Source of the DNA: Acidobacteriota bacterium
GTDB lineage: Bacteria > Acidobacteriota > Terriglobia > Terriglobales > Acidobacteriaceae
Assembly (NCBI GenBank): GCA_003224995.1
Contig: QIAI01000483.1
Coordinates: 1 to 5,804 of the forward strand
Direction of reading: 5' to 3'
DNA length: 5,804 bases
Positions 1 through 5,565 of the stretch are shown one piece after another; positions within the stretch are counted from its first letter, which is position 1; each line of letters starts with the position of its first letter. Position numbers and translations under genes: made by a program. Below the pieces are notes generated by a model. That model was not told where the DNA came from and did not search any database. It saw only the letters and a list, made by a program, of their open reading frames with translations.

Positions 1-1029
1 GTGAGTGCCCTCAATTGGGAAGAAATCGAGCACCGCCGCCGATACAAAAACCGGCCGGGGATACATCATCAGCAACAATCCCGCATGATCTACGTGATTG
101 GATATCATGCCGTAAAGATCCTGCTCCGGATCACTGTCGGGGTCTTTGAAAATCCGGTTGTACATCCGCATCGGGAGTGCCGTGATGTAGCACGACGGCG
201 CCGCCACCTTGATGCGCTTGTCTAAAGCCGCAATGTGTGCGACCTGAAAGCCGCCGCCGCTGGTACCGGTGATATTGATCCGCTCCGCATCTACATCCGG
301 CCGCGCCAGCAGGTAATCCACCGCGCGTATTCCGTCCCAAATCTCCCAGCGCGCCAGATTCGTTCCGGCCAGATAAGCGAAGTTCCCCATCACCGCGTGT
401 TCTGCGCAGATCAGGTTGTAGCGACTCCTGCCCGCTTTTGCATCCCAGAATTGGCTGCGCTCCCCCTGACCTACTGGATCCCAGGCGATCACCACATATC
501 CTCGCCGCACCAATCGCTGGCACAGTGCCTGATAGTGGACCTTCCCATTCGTCGAGTGTCCCGCCGGTACCAAAATGCCCGGATGCTTCGTGGCGCCATC
601 TTCGGGCACGTAGACCAAAGCCGTCACGTAAACTCCTGGCAAACTCTCGTAAATCAGCTTCTCAATCCTGAAACCCTCCATCGCAATCGTTCCGGTGATC
701 CGCGCCCGCAGCGGCGTTTTTTCCACCGGCAGGCCGCCCAGCATGCCGAGAAGATTTTCTTCGATTTTGTCTTGCACACGTTTCAGATCTTCTTCCGTCC
801 GGATCTCTCCCCACGCGCGCCGACGCGCGTCATCCTGCTGCCAGGCGATTTCGGTTTGATAACGAAGGTAGGGTGTTATCGAGGGTGCTTCCCGTTGTGA
901 AGTGTCAGGGAATATTTGAAACGCCTGCGGCGGTGGGCCATCCACACCGAAAGCAGTCACGGCGCTAACTGCACACAGTCCGGCAATACGCACGAACGCT
1001 TTAAGAATTTGGGAGGTCGCCCTCTTCAC
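1..1029 (-). CDS. Secreted alpha/beta hydrolase, acetyl xylan esterase-like (partial, C-terminus off window)
   Basis: The minus strand reads open from a GTG at 1029-1027 to the window edge, giving 343 residues with no stop, so the C-terminus is missing. The start is chosen because AGGA lies 7 bases upstream and the N-terminus is a signal peptide (K2-R3, then a hydrophobic stretch to about residue 28). The frame is also open upstream to an ATG near 1151, but that extension is rich in Cys and Trp and not protein-like. The mature part has the alpha/beta-hydrolase layout: a helical N-terminal region, a strand with GILVPAGHSTNG near 150, RGYVVIAWDPVGQGERSQF near 180-200, and the nucleophile elbow GTSGGG with Ser257. 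Asp335 in VLDFFPIEG is the likely catalytic acid; the His would lie outside the window. Known members of this group (acetyl xylan esterase, Abhydrolase_7) cleave ester bonds, often acetyl groups on plant polysaccharides. Substrate is inferred only. It diverges from the PA-IL-like gene. Confidence 0.85.
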   Translation of the reverse strand, partial: MKRATSQILKAFVRIAGLCAVSAVTAFGVDGPPPQAFQIFPDTSQREAPSITPYLRYQTEIAWQQDDARRRAWGEIRTEEDLKRVQDKIEENLLGMLGGLPVEKTPLRARITGTIAMEGFRIEKLIYESLPGVYVTALVYVPEDGATKHPGILVPAGHSTNGKVHYQALCQRLVRRGYVVIAWDPVGQGERSQFWDAKAGRSRYNLICAEHAVMGNFAYLAGTNLARWEIWDGIRAVDYLLARPDVDAERINITGTSGGGFQVAHIAALDKRIKVAAPSCYITALPMRMYNRIFKDPDSDPEQDLYGMISNHVDHAGLLLMMYPRPVFVSAAVLDFFPIEGTH

Positions 1030-1203
1030 AGCGACGTCCTGAAGTTGGGAGGAACGACAATCGCACAGGTCTTCATTAGATTTGCTCCGCTCACCGTCAT
1101 GTGACGTCCACCAGCAAAGGATGCCGCCAAAAAGCTGATTCCCGCACATTACACCTTTCAACTTCGAGACGTGCTCCCCTTCGGCTGGTAATCTACCATC
1201 AGC

Positions 1204-1209
1204 GATAAT
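1204..1209 (+). promoter_or_regulatory. Possible -10 box for the PA-IL-like gene
   Basis: GATAAT matches TATAAT at five of six positions. It would place transcription start near 1216, leaving a leader of about 20 bases that contains the GGAG ribosome site. No good -35 is seen 16-18 bases upstream, so support is weak. Confidence 0.25.
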
Positions 1210-1236
1210 CCCGTGACCCGATATCGGAGTTCACAA

Positions 1237-1683
1237 ATGAGACGCATGCTCATGAGTCCCTTCGCCGCGCTTGGTGCCACCCTGCTTGTCTCCATGATCT
1301 TTGCGCAATCTTCCAACACTCCCCCGGGAAAGACGGCGCGACGCAGCGATTACTCCTTCAACGTCGTCGCCAGCCAGGTCTGGACCGACACCGGCCTGGA
1401 TCTCGAAGCCGGCGATCGTGTGCACATCTATGGAACCGTGATGGCTTGTGAAGGGCCCAGGCCAAGTGAAAAAGCTCACCTCCCACTTCCCTCCGCGCCT
1501 GGTGGTGCCTTACTCGCCAAGCTTCACGGTGAAGCGCGCCCAATTCTCGCCTCACCGGATGCCGACCTCCCGATCATTGACGTAAGTCACCTTTACCTTG
1601 GTGTGAATGGCTGGACCTGTCACGGAACGTTGCCTGCAAGAGTGCATGTGGAATGGCATAAACGCCAGCAGCCGCAGCCGTAG
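1237..1683 (+). CDS. Secreted protein with PA-IL (LecA)-like domain
   Basis: A 148-residue protein. The ATG at 1237 is preferred over an in-frame GTG at 1213 because GGAG lies 7 bases before it and it opens directly into a signal peptide (R2-R3, hydrophobic to about residue 23, cleavage near Ala-Gln-Ser). The mature part is one domain with the hallmarks of PA-IL-like proteins: VWTDTGLDLEAGDRVHIYG at about 48-66, then PLPSAPGGALLAKL at 83-96, then a strand with LYLGVNG at 119-125. The best-known member, Pseudomonas LecA, is a calcium-dependent galactose lectin; related domains are common in exported proteins with no known sugar. Here the segment after LYLGVN, where related proteins usually carry Asp and Asn calcium ligands, reads GWTCHGT, so canonical calcium or sugar binding is doubtful. 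Cys71 and Cys128 could form a disulfide. It is convergent with the next gene, 52 bases apart. Confidence 0.75.
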   Translation: MRRMLMSPFAALGATLLVSMIFAQSSNTPPGKTARRSDYSFNVVASQVWTDTGLDLEAGDRVHIYGTVMACEGPRPSEKAHLPLPSAPGGALLAKLHGEARPILASPDADLPIIDVSHLYLGVNGWTCHGTLPARVHVEWHKRQQPQP

Positions 1684-1735
1684 CTTCCCATCGCGAAAAT
1701 CGGGTCGCGCCTTGGCCCCATTCCTTGTCCATCTC

Positions 1736-2881
1736 TCACCGGGAGAAAACGACTCCATGCGGCGCGCCCGTTCCCTTCCAGCCATGCGACCATTGACGGT
1801 CAACGAAACTGAAACCCACCTTGCCATCAGTATCCCGGAAATTTTCGTCCAGGCTGAGAGCTCCAGTCTTTTGATCCAACTTCACCAAATACAGACGTCC
1901 GTCCGAAGCCAGGCTCGAGGTCACGACCAGCCGCTGCATTTTCTCATCCCACCCCGTCCAGTGTGCTACCAGCCCATGCACCGCCAACACACTCTGGATG
2001 AAGTAGTGCCCCACAATGGTCGGCACTCCACACCAGCTACCCGGAAACGTGTACACCATCTGCGCCTTGGGAGTGTCCGTATTCAGACCTGTGATGCGCT
2101 GTAATCCGCAACTCAGGGACTGCACGTACACCGATCCATCCGGCCCTAATCGAGGCTCCTGTGGTCCGACATGGGAATAGTGGTTCTGCGCGACCTCCAC
2201 ATAAGACGTCTTCAGCAGCTTCAGATCGGAAAGTCTCCATACCTGATAGGTAACGCCGTGGAGAATGGATTCCAGGTGCATCGACGAATTCGTTGAAACT
2301 ACGCGATCCCGATCAGGAAGAATCACCAGGCTGTAAGGCGTCAGCAGCGCACCCGGAAACGCCGCGTCCGCGCTGCTGGCTGAGCGGACCACCTTCCCCG
2401 AATCATCAATTTCAACCAGCCCTCCCGTGGTTGCGGGGTCCGCGCTGCCATGATGATGAGCATGCTGAAAGCTGGCCAGCACGTGTCCATTTGGCAGGCG
2501 GACATAAGAGTGCGGATGCATATATCCGTCCATGTCGGTAAACGAACCGGCCACCTTCGGATGAAGTCCATCGCGCACGTCAAAGATAAATGTCCGTCCC
2601 GCAAAATGATCGTTGGCGAACAGCATGCCGCTCTCAGGCATGGTGTATTCGGTGTGATGCACCATCTTGGTGGGCTGATCGGTGGTGATCGTCGTCATCA
2701 GGCGGCCGTAGGTCGTGGACTCCGGATCCGCATCGATCACGGCTAGGAAGTCATTGCCTTTACCGTCTGCATCGCCCGTCCAGGCGAACAGGTAATGACC
2801 GCTCGCCTTCTGCTCCTGCGACCGCAGACTACCAATCGTGCTGCCAAGCAAAACCAGCACGACAAAGATGGAACGCAACAT
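1736..2881 (-). CDS. Secreted SBP56-like beta-propeller (selenium-binding protein / methanethiol oxidase relative)
   Basis: A 381-residue protein. The ATG at 2881 has a strong GGGAGGG site five or so bases upstream and opens into a signal peptide (hydrophobic 4-18, cleavage near residue 21); a longer in-frame reading to 3052 lacks these and crosses a terminator. Family features: FAWTGDADGKGNDFLAVID near 32-50, HHTEY at 75-79, HPHSYVRLPNGHVLASF at 122-138, VWRLSDLKLL at 214-223, EPRLGPDGSVYV at 242-253, CGVP at 284-287, and a C-terminal SHGWKGTGAPHGVVFSR. SBP56 proteins are seven-bladed propellers whose conserved His residues bind metal; bacterial periplasmic MtoX and human SELENBP1 oxidise methanethiol. 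Sequence similarity is recalled, not searched, and this short secreted subgroup may have another substrate. A stretch of about 25 residues usual before the HW motif (307-308) seems missing, and a cluster of His (140, 142-144) is present. Confidence 0.7.
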   Translation of the reverse strand: MLRSIFVVLVLLGSTIGSLRSQEQKASGHYLFAWTGDADGKGNDFLAVIDADPESTTYGRLMTTITTDQPTKMVHHTEYTMPESGMLFANDHFAGRTFIFDVRDGLHPKVAGSFTDMDGYMHPHSYVRLPNGHVLASFQHAHHHGSADPATTGGLVEIDDSGKVVRSASSADAAFPGALLTPYSLVILPDRDRVVSTNSSMHLESILHGVTYQVWRLSDLKLLKTSYVEVAQNHYSHVGPQEPRLGPDGSVYVQSLSCGLQRITGLNTDTPKAQMVYTFPGSWCGVPTIVGHYFIQSVLAVHGLVAHWTGWDEKMQRLVVTSSLASDGRLYLVKLDQKTGALSLDENFRDTDGKVGFSFVDRQWSHGWKGTGAPHGVVFSR

Positions 2882-2910
2882 GAACCCTCCCAGGGCGATC
2901 AAATGCGGAT

Positions 2911-2936
2911 GCTGAAGAACAAGACTCGTCTTCAGC
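2911..2936 (-). promoter_or_regulatory. 8-bp inverted repeat upstream of the SBP56-like gene
   Basis: Perfect arms GCTGAAGA (2911-2918) and TCTTCAGC (2929-2936) flank a 10-base centre that itself contains a second small inverted repeat, AGAC/GTCT. It lies 30 bases upstream of the start codon at 2881, downstream of the terminator. It could be an operator for a dimeric regulator or a 5'-leader hairpin with two alternative folds. No U-tract follows, so it is not a terminator. Confidence 0.45.
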
Positions 2937-2967
2937 GCGCAAAGAATATCAGCTTTGCCGCGAGCAA

Positions 2968-2994
2968 GAGAAAAGGCCGGCTGGTTGCCGGCCT
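2968..2994 (-). terminator. Rho-independent terminator of the outer-membrane barrel gene
   Basis: GGCCGGC (2975-2981) and GCCGGCC (2987-2993) form a perfect 7-bp GC stem around a 5-base loop, extended by one A-T pair. On the minus strand the stem is followed by TTTTCTCTT. It begins about 20 bases beyond the stop codon of the barrel gene, so it should end that transcript and separate it from the SBP56-like gene. Confidence 0.85.
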
Positions 2995-3014
2995 GTTGAG
3001 TTGTGCGAGATCGC

Positions 3015-3611
3015 TTAGTGTCCGCCGAAGGTGTACCCAATGGAGGCGCCATAGCGCACTACATACGGCGAAGTGAACTCAACATTATTGTTTACCACGT
3101 AGAGGTGCACTTCCGGTCGAACAAACAATCCTCCGCGCGCGTAGAACTTGAGTCCCGCGCCGAACTGCCCCAGGAAATGCGTGCTGGTTGCATAATTTGT
3201 GCAACTGAACGCGCTGCAGTTGACGAAATTCGAATAAAACCTGGTGCTTTCCGCGCCAATGCCCGCTGACAGCTCAGCCGCCGCATGCGGGCCCAGTTTC
3301 GGCAGGTACATCGCATCGAAATCCCAAAATATCGGGCGGTAGGGTTGCGAAAGATCGTAATTTGCTTGTCCCCCTCGCCATGAAATTTCCCCGCCTATTC
3401 CTAAATTTTTCTTGAGCAGAAAATCTCCGCTGATCGATGGATAAATGCCTCCAGTCAACGACACCGGAGGAAAAGGCAGCGTCGAATTCACATCGGCTGC
3501 CTTAGCATGGGTCGTGCTCAGACCGAATGCGAAGTCCATTTGCTGCCCGAAAGCGGTCGTTGCCAACAAGAACATCACACCCAAAGGGGCTAGAAATGTA
3601 AGCTTTCTCAA
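3015..3611 (-). CDS. Outer-membrane beta-barrel protein (small porin/OmpA-barrel-like)
   Basis: A 198-residue protein that starts at TTG (3611-3609). The start is supported by GGAGAG about 8 bases upstream and by the signal peptide it opens (R2-K3, hydrophobic 5-20, cleavage near Phe-Gly-Gln at 21-23). The mature protein has alternating polar and hydrophobic or aromatic segments typical of amphipathic strands, for example NLGIGGEISWRG at 69-80, AAELSAGIGAESTRFYS at 111-127, FGAGLKFYARGGLFVRPEVHLYVV at 150-173. It ends with a typical final strand, VRYGASIGYTFGGH. Such proteins are common in acidobacterial genomes and sit in the outer membrane, where their roles are mostly unknown. Cys132 and Cys137 lie in one predicted loop and may be disulfide-bonded. 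It is transcribed alone: about 400 bp free of genes upstream and a strong terminator downstream. Family-level call only; no specific function is claimed. Confidence 0.8.
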   Translation of the reverse strand: MRKLTFLAPLGVMFLLATTAFGQQMDFAFGLSTTHAKAADVNSTLPFPPVSLTGGIYPSISGDFLLKKNLGIGGEISWRGGQANYDLSQPYRPIFWDFDAMYLPKLGPHAAAELSAGIGAESTRFYSNFVNCSAFSCTNYATSTHFLGQFGAGLKFYARGGLFVRPEVHLYVVNNNVEFTSPYVVRYGASIGYTFGGH

Positions 3612-4013
3612 TTGCGTTCTCTCCAGAGTACGAATTTACTTTTCATCACGCCAGGAGCGTTCTTCCGCACCACTGTGTGTTAGAAACACCGAACCTCGAC
3701 TCAATTCGCAGGCTTTAAGCTCATATCAACTGCCAGAACTCTTCGCCTGACGCCCAGAGCCTCCACTCGCCCCTTTGCTGTAAACCCGACTCTTTTAACT
3801 TTGACTCGGCTCGATCTGCTCTTATGTGCCACAGATGCGATGGCAGTTAAGTCGCGTTGCCTGAGCCTTTCCCCGCACCACCACCTGCTAAACACGAGAT
3901 GCGTGGCTTGACCCGCCGGATGTATTGCTTCCAAAATGCCGCAGGTTGCCCAGGCAGAAGTCCTGAGCGAATCACAGCCCCTCGCAAGGGCTTCGGGCTA
4001 GTCACAGGAATTA
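3612..4013. other. Intergenic stretch with no supported gene
   Basis: This 402-base gap lies upstream of the barrel gene and downstream of the VOC gene, both on the minus strand. Short open frames exist on both strands but have no ribosome site or recognisable protein, and their composition is non-protein-like. It must hold the promoter of the barrel gene, but no clear -10/-35 pair was found. No tRNA-like GGTTCRA arm was seen. The only notable element is a short GGGCTTC tandem near its right end. Confidence 0.6.
3988..3999 (+). repeat. GGGCTTC tandem, copy 1
   Basis: GGGCTTCGGGCT is a nearly double 7-base unit and occurs identically at 5786-5797 in another gap. It lies 15-26 bases beyond the stop of the VOC gene. 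The flanking AGCCC (3976-3980) can pair with GGGCT, but only weakly. Confidence 0.5.
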
Positions 4014-4400
4014 TCAGGGTTCCTTGCAGATCTGGATCAAATTCCCTTCGGCATCGCGGATTTCAAAGAACTGCATGTCGCCACCGTCTTGTATTAACCC
4101 GACGGAAATACCACGGCTGGAAAGCAGTTCGTGCGCCTGCTTGAGCTTGTCGCAAAAGATGACTGACGCGACGGGTGAAGTCCTATCGAACCCCGCTTGC
4201 TCAACTTCCGATCGCGCGCTGAGGACTATCGTGGGCACATCATCACCGGGAAGTTTCAGGGCGACATCGGAGGGCAAGGGGCAATCCCAATCCGCCGGGA
4301 TTTTCACCACTCTACAGTCGAATGCCATGATCCACCACTTCTTGGCAGTCTCGACATCTGAGTAGTCTTGAGAAACGGAATCTGTGTAGAAACGGGTCAT
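4014..4400 (-). CDS. VOC (glyoxalase/bleomycin-resistance fold) family protein
   Basis: A 128-residue cytoplasmic protein of the usual size for a two-module VOC domain. The N-terminal module holds TRFYTDSVSQDY...ETAKKWW, followed by PSDVALKLPGDDVPTIVLSA at 43-62. The C-terminal module has SVIFCDKLKQAHELLSSRGI at 79-98 and the family's characteristic end, GGDMQFFEIRDAEGNLIQICKEP, with Glu113 at the usual metal-ligand position. The first-module position that is commonly His is not obviously present, so metal binding may be altered. VOC proteins include lyases, dioxygenases and resistance or binding proteins; this one cannot be assigned to a reaction. The start at 4400 has no strong ribosome site, but it follows the 68-residue gene by only 22 bases on the same strand, so co-transcription and translational coupling are likely. 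No clear terminator was found beyond its stop. Confidence 0.8.
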   Translation of the reverse strand: MTRFYTDSVSQDYSDVETAKKWWIMAFDCRVVKIPADWDCPLPSDVALKLPGDDVPTIVLSARSEVEQAGFDRTSPVASVIFCDKLKQAHELLSSRGISVGLIQDGGDMQFFEIRDAEGNLIQICKEP

Positions 4401-4422
4401 ACCAAAACCAATCTCTAAATTC

Positions 4423-4629
4423 TCAACTCTTCGCCTTCAACTCCTCCATCACACTCTGGATCAGTTCCTTTGCATCGGCCAGGCTCTTCATGACCATCTG
4501 CACGTCCATGACAGTCTTGCCGGGCCAGTCGGTGACCATGTCCATGGTGACGGCGAGGCGGCCACGGGGTACTCCCATCATGGTCTCGTAGTGCTCGAGT
4601 TCTTCCTGCTTGTCTTCGAATACCGGCAT
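4423..4629 (-). CDS. Small unrecognised protein, 68 residues, likely leaderless
   Basis: I do not recognise a family. The protein begins MPVFEDKQEELEHYETMMG and ends in a helix-forming stretch (about 45-67, SLADAKELIQSVMEELKAK). It is acidic at the start, Met-rich (eight or so Met), lacks Cys, and has no signal peptide or membrane segment, so it is probably a soluble cytoplasmic protein. A central segment GRLAVTMDMVTDWPGKTVMDVQMV suggests short beta strands. The frame is open to 4749, but the added part is translated repeat-rich spacer. The ATG at 4629 is preferred because TATAAT lies exactly six bases before it. It is the first gene of a likely two-gene unit with the VOC gene. Its protein-like composition and the promoter support it being real; the function is unknown. 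Confidence 0.65.
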   Translation of the reverse strand: MPVFEDKQEELEHYETMMGVPRGRLAVTMDMVTDWPGKTVMDVQMVMKSLADAKELIQSVMEELKAKS

Positions 4630-4635
4630 GGGTCG

Positions 4636-4641
4636 ATTATA
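4636..4641 (-). promoter_or_regulatory. Consensus -10 box for the 68-residue/VOC unit, leaderless arrangement
   Basis: On the minus strand TATAAT (4641-4636) is followed by six bases, CGACCC, and then ATG (4629). Transcription normally starts about 7 bases after the -10 box, which here is the A of the ATG. No Shine-Dalgarno fits before this ATG. The -35 region is weak (TTATCC at an 18-base spacing at best). Confidence 0.55.
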
Positions 4642-4690
4642 ACGTGGGCAGGCGGTGAGGGATAATTGCCGGGCGAAAAACCAGCACGTA

Positions 4691-4817
4691 GCATTTGGCA
4701 ATTGGCTATTGCGTTTGGCCTTCAAGGTCAATGGAGGATTGGTGATCACGCAATCGATTCTCTAACGTCAAATGGGCTAAAGCCCAAAGGCAAATGCCAA
4801 CTGCTGAATGCCAGGTA
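4691..4817. repeat. Decayed short repeats in a divergent promoter spacer
   Basis: TTTGGC-type words recur at 4691-4720 (TTTGGC, ATTGGC, TTTGGC). Their complements recur at 4789-4817 (AATGCC twice, GCCAA). Between them sit two compact palindromes: TGGGCT-AA-AGCCCA at 4773-4786 and GGCA-AA-TGCC at 4789-4798. The spacer separates the 68-residue gene from the DUF2911 gene and must contain the latter's promoter, for which no strong match was found. Confidence 0.5.
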
Positions 4818-4841
4818 CCAAATTCCAAACAAGGAGATTTC

Positions 4842-5381
4842 ATGCAGAAACGTAGCGCATTCCTGATGAGTATGCTTCTGGTGTTCTCAATGTTCGCCGC
4901 CGCCCAAATGGGTGGCGAGAAGAAACAGCGTCCCAGCCCCGCGGCCAACGCGCAGTGCAAGTTCACGGACGGCAAATCGATCAAAGTGGATTACTCCAGC
5001 CCGCGCGTCAAGGACCGGAAGATTTTCGGCGAACTCGTTCCTTACGGCCAGCCCTGGCGCACCGGCGCGAATGAAGCGACCACGTTTGTGACCGACGCCA
5101 ACCTGTCGATTGGTGGCAAGGATATTCCCGCTGGCAGCTACACCTTGTTCACCATTCCCAACCAGGACAAGTGGACGCTGATCATCAGCAAGAAGACTGG
5201 CGAATGGGGCATTCCTTATCCCGAGGGGCAGGATTTAGTGCGCGCCGATATGAGCGTTTCCAAGACCCCTGCAGCGGTTGAGAACTTTACGATTTCGTTT
5301 CATGAAATGGGGAATGGCTGCCACATGTATATCGATTGGGAGAATACCCGGGCCACGGTGGAGATCACGGAGAAAAAATAG
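4842..5381 (+). CDS. Secreted DUF2911 family protein
   Basis: A 179-residue protein. The ATG at 4842 follows AAGGAG by five bases and opens into a signal peptide (K3-R4, hydrophobic 7-20, cleavage after Ala-Ala-Ala near 21); the frame extends 16 codons further upstream into repeat-rich spacer, which is rejected. The mature protein shows the DUF2911 pattern in order: C39-K-F-x-DGKSIKVDYSSPRVK (39-57), KIFGELVPYGQPWRTGANEATTF (60-82), IGGKDIPAGSYTLFTIP (90-106), WTLIISKKTGEWG (111-123), ENFTISF (147-153) and a final IDWENTRATVEI (164-175). DUF2911 proteins are exported beta-rich proteins of unknown biochemical role, abundant in Acidobacteriota and Bacteroidota. Cys39 and Cys160 may pair in the periplasm. 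The length is that of a single-domain member. It is followed by repeats rather than a clear terminator, and the next gene has its own ribosome site 184 bases on. Confidence 0.9.
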   Translation: MQKRSAFLMSMLLVFSMFAAAQMGGEKKQRPSPAANAQCKFTDGKSIKVDYSSPRVKDRKIFGELVPYGQPWRTGANEATTFVTDANLSIGGKDIPAGSYTLFTIPNQDKWTLIISKKTGEWGIPYPEGQDLVRADMSVSKTPAAVENFTISFHEMGNGCHMYIDWENTRATVEITEKK

Positions 5382-5393
5382 CCGAAGATAAAT

Positions 5394-5418
5394 ACAGGGG
5401 CACACAGTGGACACGGGG
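5394..5418 (+). repeat. CACAGAGGAC-type repeat cluster, copy A
   Basis: Three degenerate units in tandem: ACAGGGGCAC, ACAGTGGAC, ACGGGG. It lies 12 bases after the DUF2911 stop, in inverted orientation to copy B. Its ACAGGG start can pair with CCCTGT at 5444-5449. Confidence 0.5.
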
Positions 5419-5443
5419 ATTTTAGAATTACAGCCATCAAAAA

Positions 5444-5470
5444 CCCTGTGGTCTTCTGCGGTCCTCTGTG
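5444..5470 (-). repeat. CACAGAGGAC-type repeat cluster, copy B
   Basis: On the minus strand the units are CACAGAGGAC (5470-5461), CGCAGAAGAC (5460-5451) and CACAGGG (5450-5444), with an exact period of 10. It is the cleanest of the three clusters and lies in the gap between the DUF2911 and FmdB-like genes. Confidence 0.6.
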
Positions 5471-5517
5471 GTTGAAAGCTTTGGTTTGATATCACTTCCC
5501 CGCCGGCGGAAAAGGAA

Positions 5518-5523
5518 TACAAT
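5518..5523 (+). promoter_or_regulatory. Possible -10 box of the FmdB-like gene
   Basis: TACAAT matches the -10 consensus at five of six positions and would start transcription near 5530, giving a leader of about 36 bases. A perfect 10-bp palindrome CCGCCGGCGG (5500-5509) lies in the spacer position just upstream; no good -35 was found. Confidence 0.25.
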
Positions 5524-5535
5524 GCTCACAAATTT

Positions 5536-5555
5536 CCACTGAGAACGCTCAGCGG
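5536..5555 (+). promoter_or_regulatory. Hairpin abutting the FmdB-like ribosome site
   Basis: CTGAG (5539-5543) and CTCAG (5548-5552) pair around the loop AACG. After one mismatch CC (5536-5537) pairs with GG (5554-5555), which are the first bases of the GGGAGG ribosome site (5554-5559). The fold could partly hide that site. Stability was not computed. Confidence 0.35.
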
Positions 5556-5565
5556 GAGGTTCCCC

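Noticed and set aside
131..900. Open frames on both strands across the left region (131-523 minus, 235-900 plus, 438-671 plus)
   Set aside because: They lie wholly inside the alpha/beta hydrolase gene, whose minus-strand frame carries the signal peptide, GTSGGG elbow and family motifs. The others are rich in Arg, Pro and Ser and have no motifs.
1684..1735. TCGCG...CGCGA hairpin between the convergent genes as a bidirectional terminator
   Set aside because: The stem is about 5 bp, with no U-tract on either strand.
1607..2541. Plus-strand frames 1607-2104 and 2293-2541
   Set aside because: They are antisense to the PA-IL-like end and the SBP56-like gene, have no ribosome site and no recognisable protein.
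2882..3052. N-terminal extension of the SBP56-like gene up to 3052
   Set aside because: It would cross the intrinsic terminator and overlap the barrel gene's end. The ATG at 2881 has a strong ribosome site and a signal peptide.
3701..3934. 77-residue minus-strand frame in the 400-bp gap
   Set aside because: Its composition is Arg/Val-rich without motifs, it has no clear ribosome site, and it resembles no family I know.
3976..3999. Possible terminator after the VOC gene (AGCCC...GGGCT)
   Set aside because: The stem is only 5 bp, with a mismatch if extended, and no U-tract follows on the minus strand.
4630..4749. 40-codon upstream extension of the 68-residue gene
   Set aside because: It translates repeat-rich spacer, and the TATAAT six bases before the inner ATG points to the shorter form.
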